Assembly: GCF_003932955.1 (NCBI RefSeq) | Contig: NZ_QOVY01000004.1 | Coordinates: 98,182 to 162,181, forward strand | Reading direction: 5' to 3' | Source: Chryseobacterium sp. SC28 | Lineage (GTDB): Bacteria > Bacteroidota > Bacteroidia > Flavobacteriales > Weeksellaceae | DNA length: 64,000 nt | In this document: piece after piece, positions 7,874 to 15,807 of the stretch | Layout: each line of letters begins with the position of its first letter | Numbering within the stretch: position 1 is the stretch's first letter | Program-made: the position numbers and the translations under genes | Notes under the pieces: model-generated | The model's database searches: none | The model's input: only the letters and a program-made list of their open reading frames with translations | What the model was told of the DNA's origin: nothing

Positions 7874-10800
7874 ATGGAAAAAGGGTTCGCAGGGCGTATC
7901 GCCGAGTTTTTCATCAATTCAAAACTGACCATTTTGCTGATGGTTGCTTTAATGATTATCGGGGTGTACAGTTCGACATTAATACCAAGAGAAGAGGAGC
8001 CGCAGATCATTGTACCAATGGCAGATGTGATGGTGGGCTATCCGGGAGCTTCCCCAAAAGAAGTGGAAAATCGCGTGGTAAAACCTTTGGAAAAAATTAT
8101 TTCTAATATCAAAGGTGTAGAACACATCCACTCGACCGCGATGAACGGGAAAGCAATGATCGTTGTGCAGTTCTATGTAGGAGAAGATACAGAACGTTCC
8201 TATGTGAAGTTGTATGACGAATTGATAAAAAATAAAAATATCTTCCCAAAAGGAGTTTACGAACCGATCGTGAAAACGCGATCCATAGACGATGTTCCGA
8301 TACTTGGGCTAACGCTGTGGAGCGAAAAATACAACGATTATGAACTTCGGCAGATGGGCGAGGAATTGTCTTCCGAAATCAAAAAAATAAAAGACGTTTC
8401 TCTGACCAATGTGATTGGCGGAAGAAACCGACAATTGAAAATCATTGTTGATAAAGACAAAATGGCCGAGTTGAACGTGGATGCGCTTTCGGTAATGCAA
8501 ATGATTCGGGCGAATAATGCAAGTTCACAATCCGGAAGTTTTGATTCCAATGATGAAGAATATCTCTTGACGACGGGCCAATTTCTAAATTCGTCGGAGG
8601 ATGTGGAAAATCTCGTGATAGGAACGTCGCAGAATATGCCCGTGTATCTAAAACAAGTTGCCAAAATAGAAGACGGAGCGGCTTCTCCTGCCAACTACGT
8701 CAGTTTCGGATACGGAAACGCTTTAGAAAGCGGAAAAAAATTTAAATCGGAGTATCCTGCCGTCACGCTTTCGGTTTCCAAAGTAAAAGGAGCCGATGCG
8801 ATGAAAATTTCGGAACAGATTCTGGCCAAAGTTCAGGAACTCAAAAAGAATTTAATTCCAGAAGATGTTCACGTAGAAGTCACCAGAAACTATGGCGAAA
8901 CTGCATCACACAAAGTTTCGGAATTACTGATGCATTTGGGAGTTGCAATTTTGGCAGTTACTTTTCTTGTCATGGCAGCCATGGGGTGGCGGGGCGGATT
9001 GGTTGTGTTTTTCTCCGTTCCGCTTACGTTTGCATTAACACTCTTCAGCTACTATATGTTGGGTTATACGTTAAACAGGATCACGCTATTTGCTCTTGTC
9101 TTCGTGGTAGGAATTGTGGTGGATGACAGCATTATCATTGCAGAAAATATGCACAGGCATTTTCATCTCAAGAAATTACCCTTCAAGCAAGCAGCAATTT
9201 ATGCCATCAATGAAGTCGGGAATCCAACTATTTTAGCCACTTTTACAGTTATAGCTGCGATTTTGCCAATGGCCTTCGTTTCCGGAATGATGGGGCCATA
9301 TATGTCGCCAATGCCGATTGGAGCTTCGATCGCGATGTTGCTTTCTTTGTTTGTGGCTTTGACGATAACACCATATTTGGCTTTTCATTTATTAAAAGTA
9401 AAAGAAAAAGAAGAGCATAAAGAGGAAGAAGGCTTGGAAACAGGAAGAATCTATAGGATTTATAAAAGAATAGAACAACCGCTGCTCGACAACAAATCCA
9501 AAAGATGGACGATGATGGGCGTTACCTTTGTGCTATTATTAATTTCGGTGTTGGCATTTTTTACGAAATGGATCGCCGTGAAAATGCTCCCTTTTGATAA
9601 TAAAAACGAAATCCAACTGGTGATTGATATGCCGGAAGGAAGCACTCTGGAAAGAACAGCCGCTGCTACGAAAGACATTGCGCAATACCTGAAAACAGTT
9701 CCGGAAGTGGTGAATTACCAGAACTATGTAGGTTCTTCTGCACCGATGACCTTTAATGGTTTGGTACGCCACTATGATATGAGAGGTGCCAGCAATACCG
9801 CAGACATCCAGGTAAATCTTTTGCACAAAGAAGATCGTAGTGATCAGAGTCACGATGTTGCCAAAAAAATACGACCCTCCATTCAGAAAATTGCGGCAAA
9901 ATACGGTGCCAATGTAAAAGTTGTGGAAGTGCCTCCGGGACCTCCGGTTTTATCGACCATCGTTGCAGAAGTGTACGGTCCCGATTATGATGAGCAGATA
10001 AAAGTGGCCAAAAAAGTGGAAGAAATCCTGCAGAAAACGGAAGATGTAGTGGATGTCGATTGGATGGTTGAAGCACCACAAACGGAGTTCAAACTCATTC
10101 CGGACAAAGAAAAAGCAATGCTGAACGGTGTTGCACCGCAGCAGATTGTTGGTAATCTCACTTATTTGATGGGCGAACATTCTATAGGAAATTTGTACGA
10201 TGAAAGATCAAACGATGCCGTAGATATCGTAATGACGCTCAACGACGGAGACAAATCTACCATTCAAGACGTTACCAATCTCAAGGTAAAAGGGCAAAGT
10301 GGAATGGTTCCCGTGAGCGATCTGGTAAAAGTAGAACGCGATACATTGCAAAAATCCATTTATAGAAAAGACCAGAAAAGAGTGGTTTATGTATTGGCCG
10401 ATATGGCTGGCGACCTGGAAAGCCCGGTTTATGCGATTTTGGGAATGGAAGATAAGCTGAAAAAAATACAGCTTCCGAAAGGATATTCGCTGAACGAACT
10501 GTACATGAAACAACCAGAAAATGATGACAATTATACCGTGAAATGGGACGGAGAATGGCAGATTACCTTGGAGGTATTCCGGGATTTGGGAACTGCGTTT
10601 GCCGTTGTGATAATAATTATTTATATGCTGATTGTAGGGTGGTTCCAGAATTTCAAAACACCAATTGTGATGATGATTGCCATTCCGCTTTCGCTCATTG
10701 GAATTGTTTTGGGACACTGGCTTCTTGGTGCATTTTTTACCGCAACTTCATTTATCGGGATGATTGCTTTGGCGGGTGTAATGGTCAGGAATTCGGTCTT

Positions 10801-11104
10801 ACTGATTGACTTTATAGAAATTCGATTAAACGAGGGCATTCCTCTTAAGCAATCCATCATAGAAGCGGGAGCGGTGCGAACGATGCCAATTCTATTGACC
10901 ACAGGGGCGGTAGTCATCGGAGCGGTGATCATTCTTTTCGATCCGATTTTTCAGGGATTGGCTATTTCCTTAGTGTTTGGCGCCATCGTTTCCACCGTTC
11001 TTACCCTAATAGTCGTTCCGTTGATGTACTACATTACAGAAAGGAAGAAATGGGAAGATAAAAAAGAGGCTGAAAACAAAGCATCTGAAGACCGAAAATT
11101 TTGA
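7874..11104 (+). CDS. RND efflux transporter permease (AcrB superfamily)
   Basis: 1076 residues, the usual length for an RND pump. TM1 is followed by LIPREEEPQIIVPMADVMVGYPGASPKEVENRVVKPLE. The TM4 signature VFVVGIVVDDSIIIAENMHRH carries two Asp, as in proton-driven drug (HAE-type) exporters. A second porter domain follows and the C-terminal TM set ends LIVVPLMYYITERKKWE with a charged tail. The porter loop MNGKAMIVVQFYVGEDTERSYVKLYDEL is typical of the subfamily found with two-component metal or small-molecule pumps in Bacteroidota. The transported compound is unknown. Genomic position and promoter suggest sulfur compounds or toxic metabolites of sulfide stress (inference). Confidence 0.93.
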   Translation: MEKGFAGRIAEFFINSKLTILLMVALMIIGVYSSTLIPREEEPQIIVPMADVMVGYPGASPKEVENRVVKPLEKIISNIKGVEHIHSTAMNGKAMIVVQFYVGEDTERSYVKLYDELIKNKNIFPKGVYEPIVKTRSIDDVPILGLTLWSEKYNDYELRQMGEELSSEIKKIKDVSLTNVIGGRNRQLKIIVDKDKMAELNVDALSVMQMIRANNASSQSGSFDSNDEEYLLTTGQFLNSSEDVENLVIGTSQNMPVYLKQVAKIEDGAASPANYVSFGYGNALESGKKFKSEYPAVTLSVSKVKGADAMKISEQILAKVQELKKNLIPEDVHVEVTRNYGETASHKVSELLMHLGVAILAVTFLVMAAMGWRGGLVVFFSVPLTFALTLFSYYMLGYTLNRITLFALVFVVGIVVDDSIIIAENMHRHFHLKKLPFKQAAIYAINEVGNPTILATFTVIAAILPMAFVSGMMGPYMSPMPIGASIAMLLSLFVALTITPYLAFHLLKVKEKEEHKEEEGLETGRIYRIYKRIEQPLLDNKSKRWTMMGVTFVLLLISVLAFFTKWIAVKMLPFDNKNEIQLVIDMPEGSTLERTAAATKDIAQYLKTVPEVVNYQNYVGSSAPMTFNGLVRHYDMRGASNTADIQVNLLHKEDRSDQSHDVAKKIRPSIQKIAAKYGANVKVVEVPPGPPVLSTIVAEVYGPDYDEQIKVAKKVEEILQKTEDVVDVDWMVEAPQTEFKLIPDKEKAMLNGVAPQQIVGNLTYLMGEHSIGNLYDERSNDAVDIVMTLNDGDKSTIQDVTNLKVKGQSGMVPVSDLVKVERDTLQKSIYRKDQKRVVYVLADMAGDLESPVYAILGMEDKLKKIQLPKGYSLNELYMKQPENDDNYTVKWDGEWQITLEVFRDLGTAFAVVIIIIYMLIVGWFQNFKTPIVMMIAIPLSLIGIVLGHWLLGAFFTATSFIGMIALAGVMVRNSVLLIDFIEIRLNEGIPLKQSIIEAGAVRTMPILLTTGAVVIGAVIILFDPIFQGLAISLVFGAIVSTVLTLIVVPLMYYITERKKWEDKKEAENKASEDRKF

Positions 11105-11132
11105 ATGTAAAGTTTTAAAAAATACAGAACAA

Positions 11133-11432
11133 ATGAAACTATTATTAATAACAGCAGTAGAGGAATTCGAAAAAGACGTGAAAACCATTTTGAAACATTC
11201 CGGCGTGAAAGCCTTTTCCTATCAATCCGTAAAAGGATACAAAAACAATGGAGACGAGTTAGAAAACTGGTTTCCTAAAGATTACGTGTCAATTGATTCT
11301 TTACTATTTACGGTATTTGTAATAGATGACATTGTGGACGAAATATACAAAAGTGTAGAGGATTTTAATTCCAAACAAGAAATAGTTTCGCAAGTTCATA
11401 TCGCAATAATAAGTTTAGAAAAATCAATTTAA
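11133..11432 (+). CDS. PII/CutA-like small protein linked to the RND pump
   Basis: A 99-residue protein starting MKLLLITAVEEFEKDVKTILKHSGVKAFSYQSVKGYK, which has the beta-alpha-beta ferredoxin-like start and the loop position of PII-like/DUF3240-type proteins (compare VKGxG loops). It has no signal peptide. It begins 28 bases after the RND permease stop and is therefore probably in the same operon. PII-like proteins next to RND genes may sense a ligand and modulate transport. I have no direct evidence for the ligand here, and the T-loop is shorter than in GlnB. Confidence 0.6.
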   Translation: MKLLLITAVEEFEKDVKTILKHSGVKAFSYQSVKGYKNNGDELENWFPKDYVSIDSLLFTVFVIDDIVDEIYKSVEDFNSKQEIVSQVHIAIISLEKSI

Positions 11433-11442
11433 TAACAAAAAT

Positions 11443-11649
11443 ATGCAAACAAGAATCGTACACGCAGTTGCAGGAATTTTAATTCTCTGCAGTCTCTTAT
11501 TAGGAATCAAAGTCAATGAAAACTGGTTTTGGCTGACCGGATTTGTAGGCCTCAATCTGTTACAAAGTTCATTTACCAACTGGTGTTTAATGTATTCTAT
11601 ACTTCAGAAATTAGGAGTTAAGGACGAGGGAAGAACTTGTTCCAGATAA
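11443..11649 (+). CDS. DUF2892 (YgaP-TM-like) small membrane protein
   Basis: 68 residues with two transmembrane helices (VHAVAGILILCSLLLGI and FWLTGFVGLNLLQSSFTNWC) and the pattern VGLNLLQSSFTNWCLMYSILQKLG, which matches the membrane part of YgaP-type proteins, where it is often fused to rhodanese. It starts 10 bases after the PII-like gene. A second DUF2892 gene lies at 18719. In this locus both probably serve sulfide handling at the inner membrane; the biochemical role is not established. Confidence 0.75.
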   Translation: MQTRIVHAVAGILILCSLLLGIKVNENWFWLTGFVGLNLLQSSFTNWCLMYSILQKLGVKDEGRTCSR

Positions 11650-11727
11650 GATTGGTTTAGAGTCATTTACCCTTTCATTATATTTGTGGAAGGGTTTTTT
11701 ATTTTCATATTCCATTTCCATAAAACG

Positions 11728-12603
11728 ATGAGCATTCCTATCATCAAATCCTGCGATATTCCGGAAAGAGAAAATCACAAAGAATCCTTCGTGATCCACG
11801 ATCTCAGCCAGCTTTGGGACGAAGACTTGTACATCCCGAAGATTCCACACAAACATTCATTTTTTCAGATTTTGTATGTGAATAGTGGTAGCGGAATTCA
11901 TTACATCGATTTTCAGGAATGGGAAATAGCAGATAATACGATTTTCTTTCTTAGCCCCGCTCAGGTGCACGACATAAGATTTACCTCCGGAAGTCCAAAA
12001 GGCATAATGATCAATTTCCGCGCAGAATTCTTCAACGATTTTCTTTCGCAAAAGGATTTTATCACATCGCTTCCCCTATTCCGCAAAAACGGCAAATCCT
12101 GTTTCAGAAAAGTGGAAGCTTGTAAAAATGAGATAGAATCAGCTTTCTCTAAGATATCTGATCTCGCCACATCAAAATCAATCTATTCAAAATCAATGAT
12201 CCAGACCCTTATTCTTGAGGTTCTGCTGATGATTTCTCTTAAGACCGAAGATGAAAATCCAGAAAAAGAAAGCCTCAACAACAATTATCTTTTTGTAAAA
12301 TTTGAGAAACTTCTGGAGAATCACTTTATGGAAGCCCATTATCCAAAATTTTATGCAGATCATCTTTCCGTTACGCCCAATTATCTCAATACAGTTTGCA
12401 AAAAGATAAGCGGAAAAACAGTCGGAGAGATCATTAGAAACAGAATTGTTCTAGAAGCCAAACGTTTTTTAGTCAATTCCGAATATACCATTTCCCAAAT
12501 CGCTTACGAATTGTATTTTGAAGACAATTCGTATTTCACCAAGTTCTTTAAATCCCATTCGGGCGTTACACCAGCAGAGTTTAGAAAATCGATTAATAGA
12601 TAA
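11728..12603 (+). CDS. AraC-family transcriptional regulator
   Basis: 291 residues. The N-terminal cupin-like sensing domain (KIPHKHSFFQILYVNSGSGIHYIDFQEWEI ... FLSPAQVHDIRF) carries the HKH pattern common in AraC sensors. The C-terminal half has two HTH motifs: YADHLSVTPNYLNTVCKKISGKTVGEIIRNR and ISQIAYELYFEDNSYFTKFFKSHSGVTPAEFRK. The in-frame ATG at 11728 gives the canonical N-terminus; the longer frame from 11686 adds a Phe-rich segment that looks untranslated. It separates the pump operon from the cyd remnant. Its target is unknown. Confidence 0.88.
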   Translation: MSIPIIKSCDIPERENHKESFVIHDLSQLWDEDLYIPKIPHKHSFFQILYVNSGSGIHYIDFQEWEIADNTIFFLSPAQVHDIRFTSGSPKGIMINFRAEFFNDFLSQKDFITSLPLFRKNGKSCFRKVEACKNEIESAFSKISDLATSKSIYSKSMIQTLILEVLLMISLKTEDENPEKESLNNNYLFVKFEKLLENHFMEAHYPKFYADHLSVTPNYLNTVCKKISGKTVGEIIRNRIVLEAKRFLVNSEYTISQIAYELYFEDNSYFTKFFKSHSGVTPAEFRKSINR

Positions 12604-12619
12604 AAATTACCATTTTTAC

Positions 12620-12663
12620 CTGTTTTTCTGCCACAGTTTAGAAAGCATTTGCGGGTACTTTTG
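12620..12663 (+). promoter_or_regulatory. putative promoter of the DUF4492-cyd remnant operon
   Basis: TACTTTTG (12656-12663) fits TAnnTTTG and would give a leader of about 15-20 nt to ATG 12687. Upstream lies CTGT-N9-ACAG (12620-12636), a dyad one base shorter than the Crp-type operators and centred about 31.5 bp from the -7 centre. It may be a degenerate copy, but spacing and inner bases do not match. Confidence 0.35.
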
Positions 12664-12686
12664 CTTTATAAAATACTCTTGCAATT

Positions 12687-12935
12687 ATGACAGTTCATTC
12701 GGTATTCAGATTATTATTATATCCATTTCAGGAACTTATTAAGCTTTACCAATATGGCTTTAGTATTATGTCCAAAGAAAGCCGTACGCTCTGGGTGATC
12801 GCAGCTCTTAAGCTCTTGATAATGTTCGGTATTCTAAAAATATTTTTTTTTAAAGACTTTTTAAAAACAGAATTTGAAAACGACCAGCAAAGAATGGAAT
12901 ATCTTCGGAAAAATTTTACAGAAATCAAAAAATAG
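12687..12935 (+). CDS. DUF4492 small membrane protein (cytochrome bd-associated)
   Basis: 82 residues with one strong transmembrane helix. The core GFSIMSKESRTLWVIAALKLLIMFGILKIFFFKDFLKTEF matches the DUF4492 family, which in Bacteroidota sits directly upstream of cydA and is probably an accessory or assembly factor for cytochrome bd oxidase. Here it lies 15 bases before a CydA'-'CydB fusion, so it keeps its normal neighbourhood although the oxidase genes have collapsed. It is encoded intact, with no frameshift. Confidence 0.82.
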   Translation: MTVHSVFRLLLYPFQELIKLYQYGFSIMSKESRTLWVIAALKLLIMFGILKIFFFKDFLKTEFENDQQRMEYLRKNFTEIKK

Positions 12936-12950
12936 AAAAATTACAATATT

Positions 12951-13397
12951 ATGAACCATATAGACTGGGAACTTGTCAATTGGTCCAGAGCACAATTTGC
13001 TCTTACCGCAATGTATCACTGGATGTTTGTTCCGCTTACATTGGGAACAACATTTATGATTGCCATTATGGAAACCATATATGTGAAAACACAAGACGAA
13101 AAGTGGAAAGAGATTACCAAATTCTGGATGAAGTTATTCGGAATCAACTTTACCATTTGGATGCTTTTGATATCAGTAGGATTCAATAATACAGCATGTT
13201 ATCCGTCAACTTATGACCTGCAAAGTTCTCTCACGATTTCCAATGCCTCCTCCAGCGAGTTTACTTTAAGAACGATGAGCTACGTATCGCTTATGATTCC
13301 CTTTGTGGTGGGCTACATTGCAATGGTTTGGCGCAAAATTGATTCTCGAAAAATTTCTTCATCCGAGTTCGAAAACTCTGAAAATCACACCTATTAA
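12951..13397 (+). pseudogene. CydA'-'CydB in-frame deletion fusion (cytochrome bd remnant)
   Basis: 148 residues. Residues 1 to about 67 ([20 protein letters not shown] ... [13 protein letters not shown]) are the N-terminus of CydA, including the conserved His of YHW/F (residue 23, equivalent to the heme b595 ligand of E. coli). From about residue 76 the sequence is the C-terminus of Bacteroidota CydB ([25 protein letters not shown] ... [27 protein letters not shown]). The junction is near 13150-13180. Roughly 450 residues of CydA and 260 of CydB would be missing in one in-frame deletion. Quinone-site, heme b558 and heme d residues are absent, so it cannot be an oxidase. The frame is still intact. 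Confidence 0.8.
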
Positions 13398-13421
13398 TTC
13401 TTATTCAAAAAAAATAAAGCA

Positions 13422-13535
13422 ATGCAAATAAAAGAAATACTCCAAATCATTACACTTCCTATAATGATTTACCTTTCCTACAAACTCATTTTTTGGTTGT
13501 TTCAAAAACTGGAAAATGAAGAAAAACTGAAGTGA
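13422..13535 (+). CDS. 37-residue single-TM protein downstream of cyd remnant (CydX-like position)
   Basis: ATG at 13422 and TGA at 13533-13535. The product is a short membrane peptide: one hydrophobic helix (ILQIITLPIMIYLSYKLIFWLF) and a charged tail QKLENEEKLK. Its size, topology and place right after cydB sequence resemble CydX/YbgT-type subunits of cytochrome bd, although no sequence motif proves it. It ends 1 base before the ATG of the NifX-like gene, so both are probably translated from one message. Confidence 0.55.
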   Translation: MQIKEILQIITLPIMIYLSYKLIFWLFQKLENEEKLK

Positions 13536-13536
13536 T

Positions 13537-13881
13537 ATGACAAAAATTATAATTCCAACCAATGATCGGGAAACAATTGCCATTCACATAGGTAGGTGCC
13601 TTGAGCTTGCAATTTATACATTAGATAAAAGAAATATAATTGCCTTGGAGTTTGCGAAACGCAATCATTCTCAACCTGATCGCAAAGGCGCCACAAAGAA
13701 ATCTGGTGTGGACTGCGGACATCAGGAATTAATCAGACTTTTTGCCGACGCAGATCAAATCATGTATTATGCAATGGGCAAAAACCTCAAGAAATTATTA
13801 GATCAAAACAGCCTGCCTTACCAAAAGGTGAACTCCCTGTATTTGACTGAAATTATAAAACAATTTGCAAAAGAAATATAG
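13537..13881 (+). CDS. NifB/NifX-family Fe-Mo cluster-binding-like protein
   Basis: 114 residues. The N-terminal IIPTNDRETIAIHIGRCLELAIYTLD and the SGVDCGHQELIRLFADADQIMYYAMGKNLKKLL segment match the dinitrogenase iron-molybdenum cofactor biosynthesis fold (NifX/NafY/DUF134-linked proteins). Three features are typical of stand-alone members: HIGRC in place of HFGR, a single Cys-His pair (CGH), and no other domains. These proteins are linked to metal-sulfur clusters. The position between cyd sequence and sqr supports a redox or sulfur role, but not nitrogen fixation. Confidence 0.78.
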   Translation: MTKIIIPTNDRETIAIHIGRCLELAIYTLDKRNIIALEFAKRNHSQPDRKGATKKSGVDCGHQELIRLFADADQIMYYAMGKNLKKLLDQNSLPYQKVNSLYLTEIIKQFAKEI

Positions 13882-13904
13882 ATTACCAAAATATACATGC
13901 CGTA

Positions 13905-13949
13905 TGTGATGAACGTCACAGTGTACTGATTTCTAAGGTGATAATTTTA
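13905..13949 (+). promoter_or_regulatory. perfect Crp-type operator plus -7-like element of sqr
   Basis: TGTGA-TGAACG-TCACA (13905-13920) is a perfect match to the CRP-family dyad. TAATTTTA (13942-13949) is a one-off match to TAnnTTTG and is centred 33 bp downstream of the dyad centre. The leader to ATG 13962 would be very short. Confidence 0.8.
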
Positions 13950-13961
13950 AAAAAAATTATT

Positions 13962-15422
13962 ATGTCAAAAATAGTGATCTTGGGCGCAGGGATAGCTGGT
14001 CATACTGCTGCGGCTCATTTGAGAAGAAAACTCGGTAAAGAGCACGAAGTTCTGGTAGTTTCGCCCAACAGCAATTACCAATGGGTTCCCTCCAATATTT
14101 GGGTGGGGGTCGGAAGAATGCAGACAAAAGAAGTCGTATTTCCCTTGAAGCCTTTATACAAAAAAAAAGGAATTGGCTACAAACAGGCAAAAGCGCTAAG
14201 TTTCTATCCAGAAGGTGACCAAGAGGCAAGCAAGCCCTACATTGTGGCAGAATATGTGGCCGGAGAAAACATAGGACAGCAGGAAAAAATCACCTATGAC
14301 TACCTTATCAACGCTACCGGTCCCAGACTGGCTTTTGACCAGACAGAAGGGCTAAACCCGGGAGAAAATGAGATGTACTCCGTTTGTACATACGGACACG
14401 CCGAGCACGCTGCGCAAGGCTTGAAAGAGCTAGAGAAAAAAATCAAAAAAACAAGTAAGAAACTCAAAGTGCTCATCGGTACAGGGCATCCCAAAGCTAC
14501 TTGCCAGGGTGCTGCGTTTGAATATATTTTGAATGTCGAAAACGAACTCCGCAGAAAAGGGCTGCGTGACAATGTCGAAATTACGTGGATTTCCAACGAA
14601 TATGAATTGGGAGATTTCGGGATGGACGGGATGTTGCTCGCATATAAAGGAATACGGATGAAATCTTCGGAAATGGTGGAAATGGTTTTTGAAGACCGTG
14701 GAATCAAATGGATTACCCGAGCAGGTGTTTATAAGGTAGAACCAGGGAAAGTGCATTACGAAACTTTGGAGGGAAATTATAAAACGGAAGATTACGATTT
14801 CGCAATGCTGATCCCTGCTTTTGCCGGTCATCCGTTCAAGGCTTTTGGTAAAAATGGCGAAGACATCACTTCAAAGCTTTTCAGAGGATTTATGATCGTA
14901 GATGCAGATTATACCGAAAAACCTTATGAAGAATGGAAAGTACAGGACTGGCCAGAAACCTACACAAATCCAAGTTTCCCCAATATTTTTGCACCTGGTA
15001 TTGCATTTGCACCACCGCATTCGATATCCAAACCTCATATCAGCAAAAACGGTAATCCAATTTTTCCGGCGCCTCCAAGAACAGGAATGCCTTCGGGAAT
15101 TACGGCAAAGCTAGTGGCGGATAATATCATCGAACAAATTAAAAATGGTCAGAATCCGCATATTCATAAAGGTTCTTTGGGAAATATGGGTGCGGCTTGC
15201 ATAGCTTCGGCCGGTTTCGGTTTGACGAAAGGTTCGGCAGTAAGTATAACTACTTGTCCTATTGTGCCCGATTATGTAAAATATTCGAAAACTGGAGGAC
15301 GAGACATTCATAAAACATTTGGAGAGATAGGATTGGCAGGACATTGGGTAAAATATGCGCTGCATATCGGGTTTATCTGGAAAGCCAAAATGAAGCCATT
15401 TTGGTGGCTGATTCCTGAATAA
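13962..15422 (+). CDS. sqr: sulfide:quinone oxidoreductase
   Basis: 486 residues. The N-terminal FAD-binding Rossmann motif is VILGAGIAGHTAAAHLRRKLG (about 4-24), followed by NSNYQWVPSNIWVGVG and the second dinucleotide region (INATGPRL). Cysteines in YSVCTYGHAE, HPKATCQGAAFEYI and SITTCPIVPDY are at positions expected for the redox/persulfide cysteines of SQR-type enzymes. The C-terminus (HIGFIWKAKMKPFWWLIPE) is amphipathic and aromatic, as in the membrane-attaching tail of SQRs. It oxidises sulfide to sulfane sulfur and reduces quinone. The ATG at 13962 starts the Rossmann fold; an upstream GTG (13938) lies before the predicted transcript. The perfect Crp-type dyad suggests activation by the regulator at 3673. 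Confidence 0.9.
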   Translation: MSKIVILGAGIAGHTAAAHLRRKLGKEHEVLVVSPNSNYQWVPSNIWVGVGRMQTKEVVFPLKPLYKKKGIGYKQAKALSFYPEGDQEASKPYIVAEYVAGENIGQQEKITYDYLINATGPRLAFDQTEGLNPGENEMYSVCTYGHAEHAAQGLKELEKKIKKTSKKLKVLIGTGHPKATCQGAAFEYILNVENELRRKGLRDNVEITWISNEYELGDFGMDGMLLAYKGIRMKSSEMVEMVFEDRGIKWITRAGVYKVEPGKVHYETLEGNYKTEDYDFAMLIPAFAGHPFKAFGKNGEDITSKLFRGFMIVDADYTEKPYEEWKVQDWPETYTNPSFPNIFAPGIAFAPPHSISKPHISKNGNPIFPAPPRTGMPSGITAKLVADNIIEQIKNGQNPHIHKGSLGNMGAACIASAGFGLTKGSAVSITTCPIVPDYVKYSKTGGRDIHKTFGEIGLAGHWVKYALHIGFIWKAKMKPFWWLIPE

Positions 15423-15450
15423 CATATCAACAAAAAAATAATAAAAAATA

Positions 15451-15603
15451 ATGTCTGAAAGAATATCCAAATACGAAAAATTTAAAATGCATAATCCCTT
15501 CCTGCAGTTTTTTAAATTTATTTTTCTTAATATCAAAATTATGAATGTGGTTGCCAAAGGACACGGCGGAACAAGAGATGATGAATATCTAAATAAAAAG
15601 TAA
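15451..15603 (+). CDS. 50-residue conserved-looking small protein after sqr
   Basis: ATG 15451 to TAA 15601-15603. The product starts MSERISKYEKFKMHNPFLQF, has one hydrophobic patch (FKFIFLNIKIMNVVAK) and ends GHGGTRDDEYLNKK. It lies 28 bases behind sqr with an A-rich leader and is probably co-transcribed. I do not recognise the family. Basic N-terminal residues followed by an amphipathic helix could attach it to the membrane next to SQR. Coding potential is supported by position and composition only. Confidence 0.5.
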   Translation: MSERISKYEKFKMHNPFLQFFKFIFLNIKIMNVVAKGHGGTRDDEYLNKK

Positions 15604-15807
15604 TTAGTTGCTCTCAGAAATATTATTAACTTACTGATTATTAGTATTTAATGACTATATTTTTTGTTTTTGTTTTGCGTTTTCTGTATCTTAAAACTAA
15701 AAATGCCTACAAAACTGTTAGCAAAAACATAGAAAAACGATCAGTATATATCACTGACTATTTTGTATCCACCGATTATAATTTTGTCTTTTGAAAAATA
15801 TGACCCA
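15604..15807 (+). promoter_or_regulatory. intergenic region with promoter and palindrome before the tauE/safE-like gene
   Basis: A -7 element TAATTTTG (15779-15786) is identical to that of the CstB-like gene. Centred about 33.5 bp upstream is a different 17-bp palindrome, TCAGTATATATCACTGA (15741-15757). It shares only the right half TCACT with the Crp-type sites. It sits where an activator would bind, but its sequence differs, so another regulator or a diverged site is possible. Confidence 0.45.

Noticed and set aside
12620..12636. CTGT-N9-ACAG as a fifth regulon operator before DUF4492
   Set aside because: The spacer is one base short, inner GA/TC bases are missing and the distance to the -7 box is 31.5 bp, not 33.
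13537..13881. NifX-like gene as evidence of nitrogen fixation
   Set aside because: No nif genes are present and stand-alone members of this fold are widespread in non-diazotrophs.
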